This document shows positions 1 through 6,981 of a stretch of 17,339 bases of DNA, piece after piece. The position numbers and the translations under genes were made by a program. Under the pieces are notes generated by a model. That model did not search any database. It was not told the DNA's origin and worked only from the letters and a program-made list of their open reading frames with translations. Each line of letters opens with the position of its first letter. The first letter of the stretch is position 1. Source of the DNA: an uncultured Sutterella sp. (GTDB taxonomy: Bacteria; Pseudomonadota; Gammaproteobacteria; Burkholderiales; Burkholderiaceae_F); assembly GCA_905194315.1 (NCBI GenBank), contig CAJJRX010000037.1, forward strand, positions 1-17,339, given 5' to 3'.

Positions 1-50
1 GGCTCCTCTCGGGACTTTCACCCGTTAACACATGCTCATGCCGAGCACAC

Positions 51-88
51 AAAAGAAAAAAGGCCACCCGGCAGTGTGCCGGATGGCC
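51..88 (-). terminator. Rho-independent terminator of the permease gene
   Basis: A 12-bp stem with one mismatch (62-73 pairs with 77-88, GTG loop at 74-76) is followed, reading on the minus strand, by a T-rich tail from the A-rich run at 51-61. It lies about 65 bases past the permease stop and has the right polarity to end that transcript. Positions 1-50 show nothing I can assign. Confidence 0.85.
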
Positions 89-153
89 TGAGATAGCGCT
101 ATGCCGCGAAACCTGATCTTGAAGGGCACGCCTCAGACGTGCCCCTCCGGGGC

Positions 154-1473
154 TCAGTGAGCGCCGAGATCAACTTCTTTTGCCTCAGCGTCCTTCTTCT
201 CGCCCATCTGCATAAGGGCGTTAAGCAGAATGGCACCGAACGTGGCCGTGCCGATACCGCCCAGCTGGAAGAAGCCGAGGTTGATCGTGAAGTCACCGGC
301 ACCGAGAATGAGCGTCACGGCGGCAACGATGAGGTTGCGGGAGTTGCCGAAGTCAACGTGGTTGACCACCCAGACGCGGGCACCCGCGACGGCGATCAGA
401 CCGAAGACGACGATCGAGCAGCCGCCGAGCACCGGCTGGGGAATCGTGCTGATGAGTGCGCCGAACTTGGGCGAAAAGCCGAGGATGATGGCAAAGACGG
501 CCGCGACCGGGAAGAGCAGCGTGGAGTAGACGCGCGTGGCGGCCATCACACCGATGTTTTCACCGTAGGTCGTCACGCCCGTGCCGCCGAAGGCACCCGA
601 GAACATCGTCGCGAGACCGTCACCGAGGAAGGCGCGACCCATGAACGGGTCAAGGTTGCGGCCGGTCATGGCGGTAACGGCCTTGACGTGACCGAGGTTC
701 TCACCCACCAGGATGATCACCACCGGCACGATGAGCATCGTGGCGTGGAAATCAAAGACCGGGGTCGTCACAGTGGGCACACCGAACCAGGCCGCTTCAG
801 CGATCTTGCCAAACGCAATGGGCGTACCCATACCGAGCCCGTTGGTGAGAATGGCGTAAATCACATAGGCAAGCGTGAGGCCTACGAGAATAAGCAGCTT
901 CTGGATAAAGCCGCGCGTGTAGACAGCAACGCCACCCACGCAGAGCACCGTAAGGAGCCCCATCCAGTGGTCAAAGTCCGTGGCACCGACACTCGTGACG
1001 GCCACACGGGCAAGATTGAGACCGATCACCGCCACCACGGCACCCGTGACAGCCGGCGGCATCAGCCGCTCAATCCACTGCACACCCGTGGCCATGACGA
1101 TGAGGCCAACGAGTGCATACACAAGACCGCAGATGATGATCCCGCCGAGCGCCACGCCCATGTTGGCGTTCATGCCTGAGCCAGAAACGTAGCCCGTGGC
1201 GGCAATCACCACACCGATAAAGGCGAACGAACTGCCGAGGTAACTCGGCACATGACCGCCCACAACGGCAAAAAAAATGAGTGTCCCAATGCCACTCATT
1301 AAAACTGCCATATTCGGGTCAAAACCCATTAAAAGCGGAGCCAACACCGTGGAGCCAAACATGGCCACGACGTGTTGAATGCCCATTGCAATGGTCTGCC
1401 CTGCCGGTAAGCGTTCATCGGGGGCGATGACGCTGCCCTGCTGCTTTAACTTCCAAGACGGAAAGTAACCCAT
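154..1473 (-). CDS. rutG: RutG-like pyrimidine (uracil) permease, NCS2 family
   Basis: This is a 439-residue inner-membrane nucleobase:cation symporter predicted to import uracil or related pyrimidines. The whole sequence is hydrophobic apart from short loops. The N-terminus (APDERLP at 17-23, then a GIQH motif at 31-34 and AMFGSTVLAP at 37-46) follows E. coli RutG, as I recall it, much more closely than UraA. The two substrate-site glutamates of the family are visible as E258 (LVGENLGH) and E305 (TTYGENIGVMA). Length is normal for the family. The ATG at 1473 is preceded by AGGAG with a 9-base spacer. No rut degradation genes are nearby, so it probably serves uracil salvage as a single-gene unit with its own promoter and terminator. 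Exact substrate is inferred; it could equally be annotated as a uracil-xanthine permease. Confidence 0.93.
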   Translation of the reverse strand: MGYFPSWKLKQQGSVIAPDERLPAGQTIAMGIQHVVAMFGSTVLAPLLMGFDPNMAVLMSGIGTLIFFAVVGGHVPSYLGSSFAFIGVVIAATGYVSGSGMNANMGVALGGIIICGLVYALVGLIVMATGVQWIERLMPPAVTGAVVAVIGLNLARVAVTSVGATDFDHWMGLLTVLCVGGVAVYTRGFIQKLLILVGLTLAYVIYAILTNGLGMGTPIAFGKIAEAAWFGVPTVTTPVFDFHATMLIVPVVIILVGENLGHVKAVTAMTGRNLDPFMGRAFLGDGLATMFSGAFGGTGVTTYGENIGVMAATRVYSTLLFPVAAVFAIILGFSPKFGALISTIPQPVLGGCSIVVFGLIAVAGARVWVVNHVDFGNSRNLIVAAVTLILGAGDFTINLGFFQLGGIGTATFGAILLNALMQMGEKKDAEAKEVDLGAH

Positions 1474-1631
1474 TTTCTCTAGCTCCTAAAGTCGTCCTGC
1501 CGGCGTTGCGGGGCGCTCACGCGCGGGACTCGCCGGGCGGACTGTTTCCATTGATTGTGTGTCAAACGTGTTGTGTTCGAATGAGGGGGTGAACACCGGT
1601 TTTGAGCCCGTTTCAGAGCTCAAACTGTTTC

Positions 1632-1637
1632 ATTATA
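1632..1637 (-). promoter_or_regulatory. Perfect sigma-70 -10 hexamer, likely permease promoter
   Basis: The minus strand reads TATAAT here, about 150 bases upstream of the permease ATG. No good -35 sits at 17-18 bases: the TTGACC upstream is only 12 bases away. Any promoter would therefore need an activator or a weak -35. Confidence 0.45.
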
Positions 1638-1676
1638 TACCTCGGACTAGGTCAAAGGAAAGTCCCGTGCGCTTTC

Positions 1677-1688
1677 GTAAACCCTTAG
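1677..1688. promoter_or_regulatory. Copy of a CCCTTA-type motif upstream of the permease
   Basis: GTAAACCCTTAG lies about 40 bases upstream of the candidate -10. The same AAACCCT(T/A)A core occurs upstream of both porins (13747-13755 and 15886-15894). No regulator can be named from the sequence. Confidence 0.3.
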
Positions 1689-1799
1689 GAGAAATTACCT
1701 AGATAAGAGCGTTTCGCGGAAATGGCGCTGGCTGTAGCACGGCCGCGCTCCCGTTAAGAAACCGGAAGAGCGCCGGAAAAAAAACGAAAGATCCCCCTG

Positions 1800-2747
1800 C
1801 TACCAGCGGCGCAGCGTGATGCCGAGAAGCTTGAAAATACCGTGACCGTCTTTACGCTGCAGGCGCACCAGCGCAAGCCGGCCAAATCGCACGATCTTGC
1901 TGTCACTGCCCCAGAAGACATGAAACGGACCGATTTGCCGGGAAAAAGCGGCAGGATAGTTATCGCGAATTTTGGCGATAAACCGGGGGTCGAGGTTCCG
2001 GCTGCGGATGTACTCAAACGTATCATCGAGAACCTGCCTGAGATGGGAAACGTTGGTACCGCGTTTGCCTGTGCTCACCATCAGGGAATTGCTGCGGATG
2101 CGGTAGTGATAGCTCTTTTTGTCAGTCAGCGCAATGCGGGGCAGATTGGCAACACACTTCTGAAAGAACCCCTCATCCTCGTGAATAAGCCTGGCGTCAA
2201 CAAACCGGATGGCATTACGCTCAAGGAACGACTTGCTGTAGAGTTTGGACCAGGCTACAGGCGGCATGATTGAGGTGTTCTCGAGGCTGAGCTGATACAC
2301 TCCCGGCGCAACAGCGGTGCGCGACAGCCAGGTGTTGGTGCTCACCGCCTGCTGAATGAGTGCCGGGGCAGTACCCTCCGCAAAAGCGACACCGGTGCTG
2401 TAAGTGATATCCGCACCGGTTCTCTCCGCCACATCGACGAGCTCCTCAATAGCACGCACAGAGAGCCAGTCGTCAGAGTCGAGAAAATAGACGTATTTAC
2501 CGCCGGCGGCTTCAAGCCCGGTGTTTCGCGCGGGTCCGAGCCCGCGGTTGACCTCATGGTGGAGGATACGTACACGGGCGTCCGTCATAAACCCTTCCGC
2601 AAGCGCAAGCGAGGCGTCTGTGCCTCTGTCGTCAACGATCAGAATCTCAAGATTTTTGTAGGATTGCCGGACAACCGATTCAAGACACTCGCCGATGTAC
2701 TGCTCGACGTTATATAAGGGGATGATGACGGATACTAACGGTTGCAT
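1800..2747 (-). CDS. Family 2 glycosyltransferase (paralogue A)
   Basis: This 315-residue cytoplasmic or membrane-associated enzyme is predicted to transfer a sugar from a nucleotide-sugar donor onto a surface glycan such as LPS or capsule. The N-terminus has the GT-A fold start (LVSVIIPLYNVE at 4-15) and the nucleotide-binding VDD (38-40). The metal-binding D90-S-D-D-W and a candidate catalytic-base segment HEDEGFF (189-195) follow. Donor and acceptor cannot be read from the sequence. It is a clear paralogue of the next gene upstream: the first ~95 residues are nearly alike and both end in LRRW. The start at 2747 aligns with the paralogue's start, but I see no good Shine-Dalgarno close to it. 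It is probably transcribed with, or shortly after, paralogue B. Confidence 0.88.
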   Translation of the reverse strand: MQPLVSVIIPLYNVEQYIGECLESVVRQSYKNLEILIVDDRGTDASLALAEGFMTDARVRILHHEVNRGLGPARNTGLEAAGGKYVYFLDSDDWLSVRAIEELVDVAERTGADITYSTGVAFAEGTAPALIQQAVSTNTWLSRTAVAPGVYQLSLENTSIMPPVAWSKLYSKSFLERNAIRFVDARLIHEDEGFFQKCVANLPRIALTDKKSYHYRIRSNSLMVSTGKRGTNVSHLRQVLDDTFEYIRSRNLDPRFIAKIRDNYPAAFSRQIGPFHVFWGSDSKIVRFGRLALVRLQRKDGHGIFKLLGITLRRW

Positions 2748-2936
2748 TGTTGAGGATACTGTTCCTGAGCATTGGCGGAAAAATAGAGCTTTTCACGTCA
2801 TTTTAACAGCAAAGCAGAGATAATTTCACACCTTTGAGACATGGAATGCATGTTTGTGCGCCACTCTTTCGCAATCCGGACTGCAGTCTCTCCCGAAAAT
2901 CACACTCCACCGGGAGACCGGTGCCGCTTTCCCGAA

Positions 2937-3875
2937 TTACCAGCGCCGCAGGACGAGTCCCAGAAGGCGGAACGTTCCGTGTTGAGTATCACGCCTCAGT
3001 TTAAACAGCGCATACGGCCCGATCCGGATCTCTTTCAGACCACGCCCCCAGAAGCATGACAGCGGTCCCCAGTGGCATGAATAGAGTTCCGGGTAATATT
3101 TGTCCAGCTCTAAAATGTATGCCCGATCCAGCCCTTCCTGCAGAATATAAGCCTCGACGTCAGCCATGACTTTACGCAGATCGGGAAAATTTGTACCCGA
3201 TGCCCCGGCGCTCTGTTTCAAAGAACCTTGACGGATTCGATAATGGTAGCTGAGTGTGTCAATCACACTGACCTGCGGCCTGTTAACGAGACACTTCTGG
3301 AAAAAGCCCTCATCCTCATGCACCAGCTTTGCATCAACGAAAGACAGATGTTTACTGGTGAGGAACTCGCGCCGGTATAGTTTTGACCAGGCCATGCAGG
3401 GCATGTGCCTGATGTTGACTTCTGAGCCGGTATAAGTGGCAGGATGGCGATACATTTCAAACCACCTGTTCATCTGATCCGCAATCCCCTGCTCTGCCGG
3501 ACTGTCAGCAAAAGCTATGCTCGAGGCATAGACAATATCGCTCCGGGTCTTTTCTGCTTCCCGGACGAGCGCATCGATGGCATCAGTACTGATCCAGTCG
3601 TCGGAATCGAGAAAATAAACGTATTTACCCTTCGCTGCATCAAGCCCGGTGTTTCTCGAGGGACCAAGACCGCGGTTAACCGCATGACGGATAATGCGAA
3701 CGCGATTGTCCGCAAGGTAGCCTTCAGCAATACTGACAGAGCGATCAGTAGCACAATCGTCCACGATCAGAATCTCCAGATTGCTGTATGACTGCCTGAC
3801 AACGGACGTCAGACACTCACCGATGTATTTTTCAACGTTATAGACCGGAACGATAACAGAAACCAGTGGCTGCAT
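2937..3875 (-). CDS. Family 2 glycosyltransferase (paralogue B)
   Basis: This 312-residue GT-A enzyme is closely related to the gene at 1800-2747. Visible features are LVSVIVPVYNVE at the N-terminus, VDD at 38-40, D90-S-D-D-W, WSKLY (173-177) and HEDEGFFQKC starting near 186. All match paralogue A, and the protein ends in the same LRRW. The middle (about 120-160) and the acceptor-side C-terminus diverge, consistent with a duplication followed by a change in acceptor or donor. The gap to paralogue A is 189 bases, without an obvious terminator. Upstream, 91 AT-rich bases separate it from the DUF4400 gene, and a weak promoter can be drawn there. No clear Shine-Dalgarno is seen at the ATG. A role in surface polysaccharide synthesis is inferred from family and adjacency only. 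Confidence 0.88.
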   Translation of the reverse strand: MQPLVSVIVPVYNVEKYIGECLTSVVRQSYSNLEILIVDDCATDRSVSIAEGYLADNRVRIIRHAVNRGLGPSRNTGLDAAKGKYVYFLDSDDWISTDAIDALVREAEKTRSDIVYASSIAFADSPAEQGIADQMNRWFEMYRHPATYTGSEVNIRHMPCMAWSKLYRREFLTSKHLSFVDAKLVHEDEGFFQKCLVNRPQVSVIDTLSYHYRIRQGSLKQSAGASGTNFPDLRKVMADVEAYILQEGLDRAYILELDKYYPELYSCHWGPLSCFWGRGLKEIRIGPYALFKLRRDTQHGTFRLLGLVLRRW

Positions 3876-3903
3876 AAGGATGAAAAAAACAGTTCAAATG
3901 AAA

Positions 3904-3932
3904 ATAATAGATGGAATTCTAGCAAATAATCA
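3904..3932 (-). promoter_or_regulatory. Weak promoter candidate for the glycosyltransferase pair
   Basis: On the minus strand TATTAT (3904-3909) lies 29 bases upstream of the ATG, with TGATTA (3927-3932) 17 bases further up. The stretch 3876-3960 is markedly AT-rich compared with its neighbours. The -35 match is poor, so this is tentative. Confidence 0.3.
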
Positions 3933-3966
3933 TCAGTCTAAAAATATATCTTCGCCCTACCCTGAC

Positions 3967-4713
3967 TCAGTTCAATTCATACGTATGCACCGCCATCAGC
4001 CAGAGCGTAAAGAGTGCGAGGGGCGGCGCGAGCGTAAAGAGAATGCCGCTACTCACAAGCGGAATGAGCATCATCAGTCCTGCCACCCAGAAGCCGGTGT
4101 GAAGAAATACCTCGCCTGCGGCCCACACCCAGGGGTTCGGGGTGATCAGCGACTCGCGTCTTGCAGCACGGGTGAGTCTCGCGTCACACAGCAGCACCAG
4201 CGCGAGCGGCAAAAGCACAATGCATTCGACAGTCATACCGCCCGCCCTCATCAGTACCAGAACGAGCTGCCGGCGAAGGCTTCTGAAGTATGGCTCCTTA
4301 GCGATACGCCGTGCCACGGTAGCGATATATTCCGTGTGATCATAGAGATGCCGTCTGCTGTTCTCAATGCTGAGCCCACCGGCATTGTCAACCGGCGCCT
4401 TCGTCACAACGCCGCCAGGTGTGACGCCCCAGGCGCGATCCACCGTTTCCCTGTGCCGGAAAAGCCCGGGGCCCTCAATATAGCGCACAGGTCTGTCGAC
4501 AAGGGCAAGCCCCGCGTGCTGTGCAATCTCAATCACCGCCCTCTCCTGAAGGTTCGAGAGTCCTGGAGCGCCTTTGAGCGCCCCCCGCCAGCGCTCAAGC
4601 TCCGCGAGTCCCGCCTCGCTCCACTCCGCTGAAGTGGTGAGCGCCGGGGTGATCGCCCCGGCAAATAGCCAGGACAGCAGACCAAAAAGTGCAATGGTTC
4701 TGTGCAGTGTCAT
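3967..4713 (-). CDS. DUF4400 integral membrane protein (PFL_4697/TIGR03747-type conjugation protein)
   Basis: This protein of 248 residues has four predicted membrane segments: an N-terminal signal anchor (about 5-25), one in the middle after a basic LRRQ stretch, then two near the C-terminus. The segment from the second membrane helix through SLITPNPWVWAAGEVFLHT resembles the DUF4400 pattern of a small basic loop, then an SPFVY/NPWVY-like motif and two helices. In SXT/R391, IncA/C and PFL-type ICEs a DUF4400 gene follows traD, as it does here. Its biochemical role is unknown; it is thought to partner the coupling protein at the inner membrane. I chose the ATG at 4713 because GGAG lies 9 bases upstream; a GTG at 4728 would swallow that site. 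The gap to traD is 51 bases, so the two are probably co-transcribed. Confidence 0.75.
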   Translation of the reverse strand: MTLHRTIALFGLLSWLFAGAITPALTTSAEWSEAGLAELERWRGALKGAPGLSNLQERAVIEIAQHAGLALVDRPVRYIEGPGLFRHRETVDRAWGVTPGGVVTKAPVDNAGGLSIENSRRHLYDHTEYIATVARRIAKEPYFRSLRRQLVLVLMRAGGMTVECIVLLPLALVLLCDARLTRAARRESLITPNPWVWAAGEVFLHTGFWVAGLMMLIPLVSSGILFTLAPPLALFTLWLMAVHTYELN

Positions 4714-4764
4714 GCTTTTCTTCTCCACGCTTTGTGCTTTATCTGTTCTATCTGCTCAATCTCT

Positions 4765-6981
4765 TTAGCCGTCCGCCGGCACGCCTGAGGCGGTCACGAT
4801 AGGCATGCGCCCTTTGAATATCCGGCCACCTGCGACCGAGGTAAAATACTCCGCATTGGGAAGCCGCCCCAGCATTTCCTGCGGAATGAGCGCTTCACGG
4901 CGGGCGGCAGTGCTGCGGGTGAGCGAACTTCTAAAATGCGGCAACACTTCAGTGCCGGCGGCTGTGCCCATGGAGAGCGACTCCTGCCAGACGTTTGCCG
5001 CACCGAAGGTCTCGAGCACAAAGCGCTGCGTTTCCTGGTCCTTGGTGCGAAGGGCGATGAGGTTATTAAAGTTGGCCAGTGCCTGATAGGCTCTGGCGCG
5101 ATCTTTGAGCGCGGCGGTAAGGTCAGCCACGGTCTGCATGGCGGCCGTGACATGCACGCCCGCCTCCATGCCTTTATTGAGAAGTTCAATCATCGGGCGG
5201 TTGATCACATTCGCGGTTTCGTCCACAAAAAGCGCAATACGGTCCACATCACGTCCCGAATGGCCGCGGTTGTAGCGCTTGCCCGCATAAGCGGTGAGAT
5301 CCGAGAGCAGCAGACTGCCCAGAGCGCCGGCCACAGCCGCGTCCGGCATCGCATCAAGCCCCAGATAGAGCACATCGCCGGCGTCAATCACCCGCTCAAG
5401 ACTCACAACCGGCCGCTTTTCGTCGAGTCTTGTCACATCGGGCGAAAGCGTCTCGGCGAGCGTCCCCGAGGTGAGCATCGAGAGAATCGGCAGCAGACTC
5501 GCGGTGATCTTGGCGTAGTGATCCGCGTTGTGCCAGTAAACGTTAATAAGCGGATGAATCACCTGCGGGCCATCGCCCTTGAGCTCCTTTTTGTAGAGTG
5601 ACTCCCAGAGACTGATGAGTTTCATCACCCGCGGGGGCGGCGCCTTGTCAAAGGATTCTCCCGGGAAATGGATACGCGAGAGCCGCACGGCCCAGTCTTC
5701 GGGGCCGCGAAGCTTAAAATCCCGCTCGATTGCTGCTTCGAGCAGCGGCGCAATCCCCGCCTGCAGATAGTGCCGTATGGTCAGCAGCGTGGGCTTTTCC
5801 TCGAGAAACACCATCGCGGCCACAATCACGTTAACGGCAGACCAGGCGAAGTCGTTAAAGATATCCGCATCCGCGGGCAGCAGCGCGGTGAGGCGCGAGG
5901 CGAGCTCCGTGGGACGCGACCAGCTCCCGAGCGGGTCGAGCCTCACGCCTTCGCGCGGAAAGGCCGGATGAAATTCCAGCGGTGCGGCGCGCCCTGCGAG
6001 CCGGCAGGCATCACGCACGGCGGTTCTGAGGCGTTTGCTTGACTTCGGGTCAATCACAATCACCGCCTCTCCACGAAAGATTGCCTGTGAAACAAGGCTG
6101 GTGAGCACCACACCTTTGCCTGACTGGGTGGTGCCGACGATCAGTGTGCCGCCGCCCAGACCCGTAAGCGGCACGGTGAGACTTTTCTCTTCATCGAGCC
6201 CCACACCGTGCAGAACGGGCGAGCCCACCTCTCTGGGATCGAGTCCCTCGGGGTAGCCGAAAAGCTTTCGTACAAAGGAGCCTGCCCGGAGGTTCTCGGC
6301 CGGAATATCAGAGAGGGTGTAGAGACGCTGTGTTTTCAGCGCATCCCAGAAAAACCCCTCGCCAAGGTAGAGTGAGGTCACTTTTGTCCCCGTCCGCTCC
6401 AGCCCCGCCGAAGCACTGAGCGGCACAGCCGGCTGCCCGGGCGCCCCTTTGAGTAGCGCCCCTTTGAGTGTGAGCGGCCTTACCCGCTGCGGGGCGATTT
6501 TCTCCCAGAGTGATTCAAAACGCATAAAAGTGAGCGGCATCCCTGAGAGCGGCGCACGAATGGCAAGTGCCTGCAGGAGGTCCGAGACACGAAGCGCAGC
6601 TATGAAGAGCACCGCTGCGCTCACCACCTCGACCCAGAGCGCGGAGAGTGACGTCAGGCTCAGAAGCACGCCCCAGGCGGCAGCAAGTCCCATGAGGTCA
6701 CGCAGGTAACGCCGCGGATGAATTTTGAGCAGCGCCTTTTCCCGCCAGGCCTGACGCTCGGCAGTAGAAAGGCTCGGATGCTTGCTGTTTTCAAGGGCAT
6801 TATTAGGCGCACGAAACCGGGCTCCCTCTTTAGTCTCTTGCCCCTCTTCACCATTTCCTGCCGCTGTCCTTTCGTCTGTGTGGAAGGGCTCCGCCGCCTG
6901 TCTATTAGTGCTCCGGACTTCCGGGTCAGTCTTTCCGCTCCCTGCAACCCGCATTTCCGCCCTGCTCATTCTGCCGAACAT
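4765..6981 (-). CDS. traD: VirD4/TraD-type conjugative coupling ATPase (SXT/TOL-like)
   Basis: This 738-residue protein belongs to the hexameric inner-membrane ATPases that hand a relaxase-DNA complex to a type IV channel. Residues 1-85 are a charged, probably disordered extension. Two membrane helices lie at about 97-131. The motor domain has Walker A GTTQSGKG at 283-290 (the SGKG form is normal in TraG/VirD4) with IVIDPKSSKR following. Walker B is ALFVDE (583-588), with D587 and E588 intact. The C-terminal NNLIALRTKDQETQRFVLETFG is typical of TraD of the SXT/PFL type. The ATG overlaps the end of the upstream gene by 16 bases and has a strong AAAGGAGG 9 bases before it. No channel (TraB/C/F/G/H/N/U-type) gene is in the window, so the partner pore is unknown. 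Confidence 0.9.
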   Translation of the reverse strand: MFGRMSRAEMRVAGSGKTDPEVRSTNRQAAEPFHTDERTAAGNGEEGQETKEGARFRAPNNALENSKHPSLSTAERQAWREKALLKIHPRRYLRDLMGLAAAWGVLLSLTSLSALWVEVVSAAVLFIAALRVSDLLQALAIRAPLSGMPLTFMRFESLWEKIAPQRVRPLTLKGALLKGAPGQPAVPLSASAGLERTGTKVTSLYLGEGFFWDALKTQRLYTLSDIPAENLRAGSFVRKLFGYPEGLDPREVGSPVLHGVGLDEEKSLTVPLTGLGGGTLIVGTTQSGKGVVLTSLVSQAIFRGEAVIVIDPKSSKRLRTAVRDACRLAGRAAPLEFHPAFPREGVRLDPLGSWSRPTELASRLTALLPADADIFNDFAWSAVNVIVAAMVFLEEKPTLLTIRHYLQAGIAPLLEAAIERDFKLRGPEDWAVRLSRIHFPGESFDKAPPPRVMKLISLWESLYKKELKGDGPQVIHPLINVYWHNADHYAKITASLLPILSMLTSGTLAETLSPDVTRLDEKRPVVSLERVIDAGDVLYLGLDAMPDAAVAGALGSLLLSDLTAYAGKRYNRGHSGRDVDRIALFVDETANVINRPMIELLNKGMEAGVHVTAAMQTVADLTAALKDRARAYQALANFNNLIALRTKDQETQRFVLETFGAANVWQESLSMGTAAGTEVLPHFRSSLTRSTAARREALIPQEMLGRLPNAEYFTSVAGGRIFKGRMPIVTASGVPADG

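Larger units (their letters stand above)
1474..1799. other. Intergenic region: permease leader and promoter, end of glycosyltransferase unit
   Basis: No gene is visible in this stretch. The permease promoter candidate lies at 1632-1637, giving an untranslated leader of about 150 bases. A short CCGG/CCGG hairpin at 1762-1776 is followed on the minus strand by TTTCTT and could be a weak terminator for the glycosyltransferase gene that ends at 1800. Its stem is only 4 bp, so this is a weak call. Confidence 0.4.

Noticed and set aside
124..144. 7-bp perfect stem right after the permease stop as a terminator
   Set aside because: No T run follows on the minus strand. The stronger terminator at 51-88 explains transcript ending.
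139..1179. Long plus-strand open frame opposite the permease
   Set aside because: It is the antisense shadow of a clear NCS2 permease. Its product is His/Arg/Asp-rich with no fold signal and there is no ribosome site.
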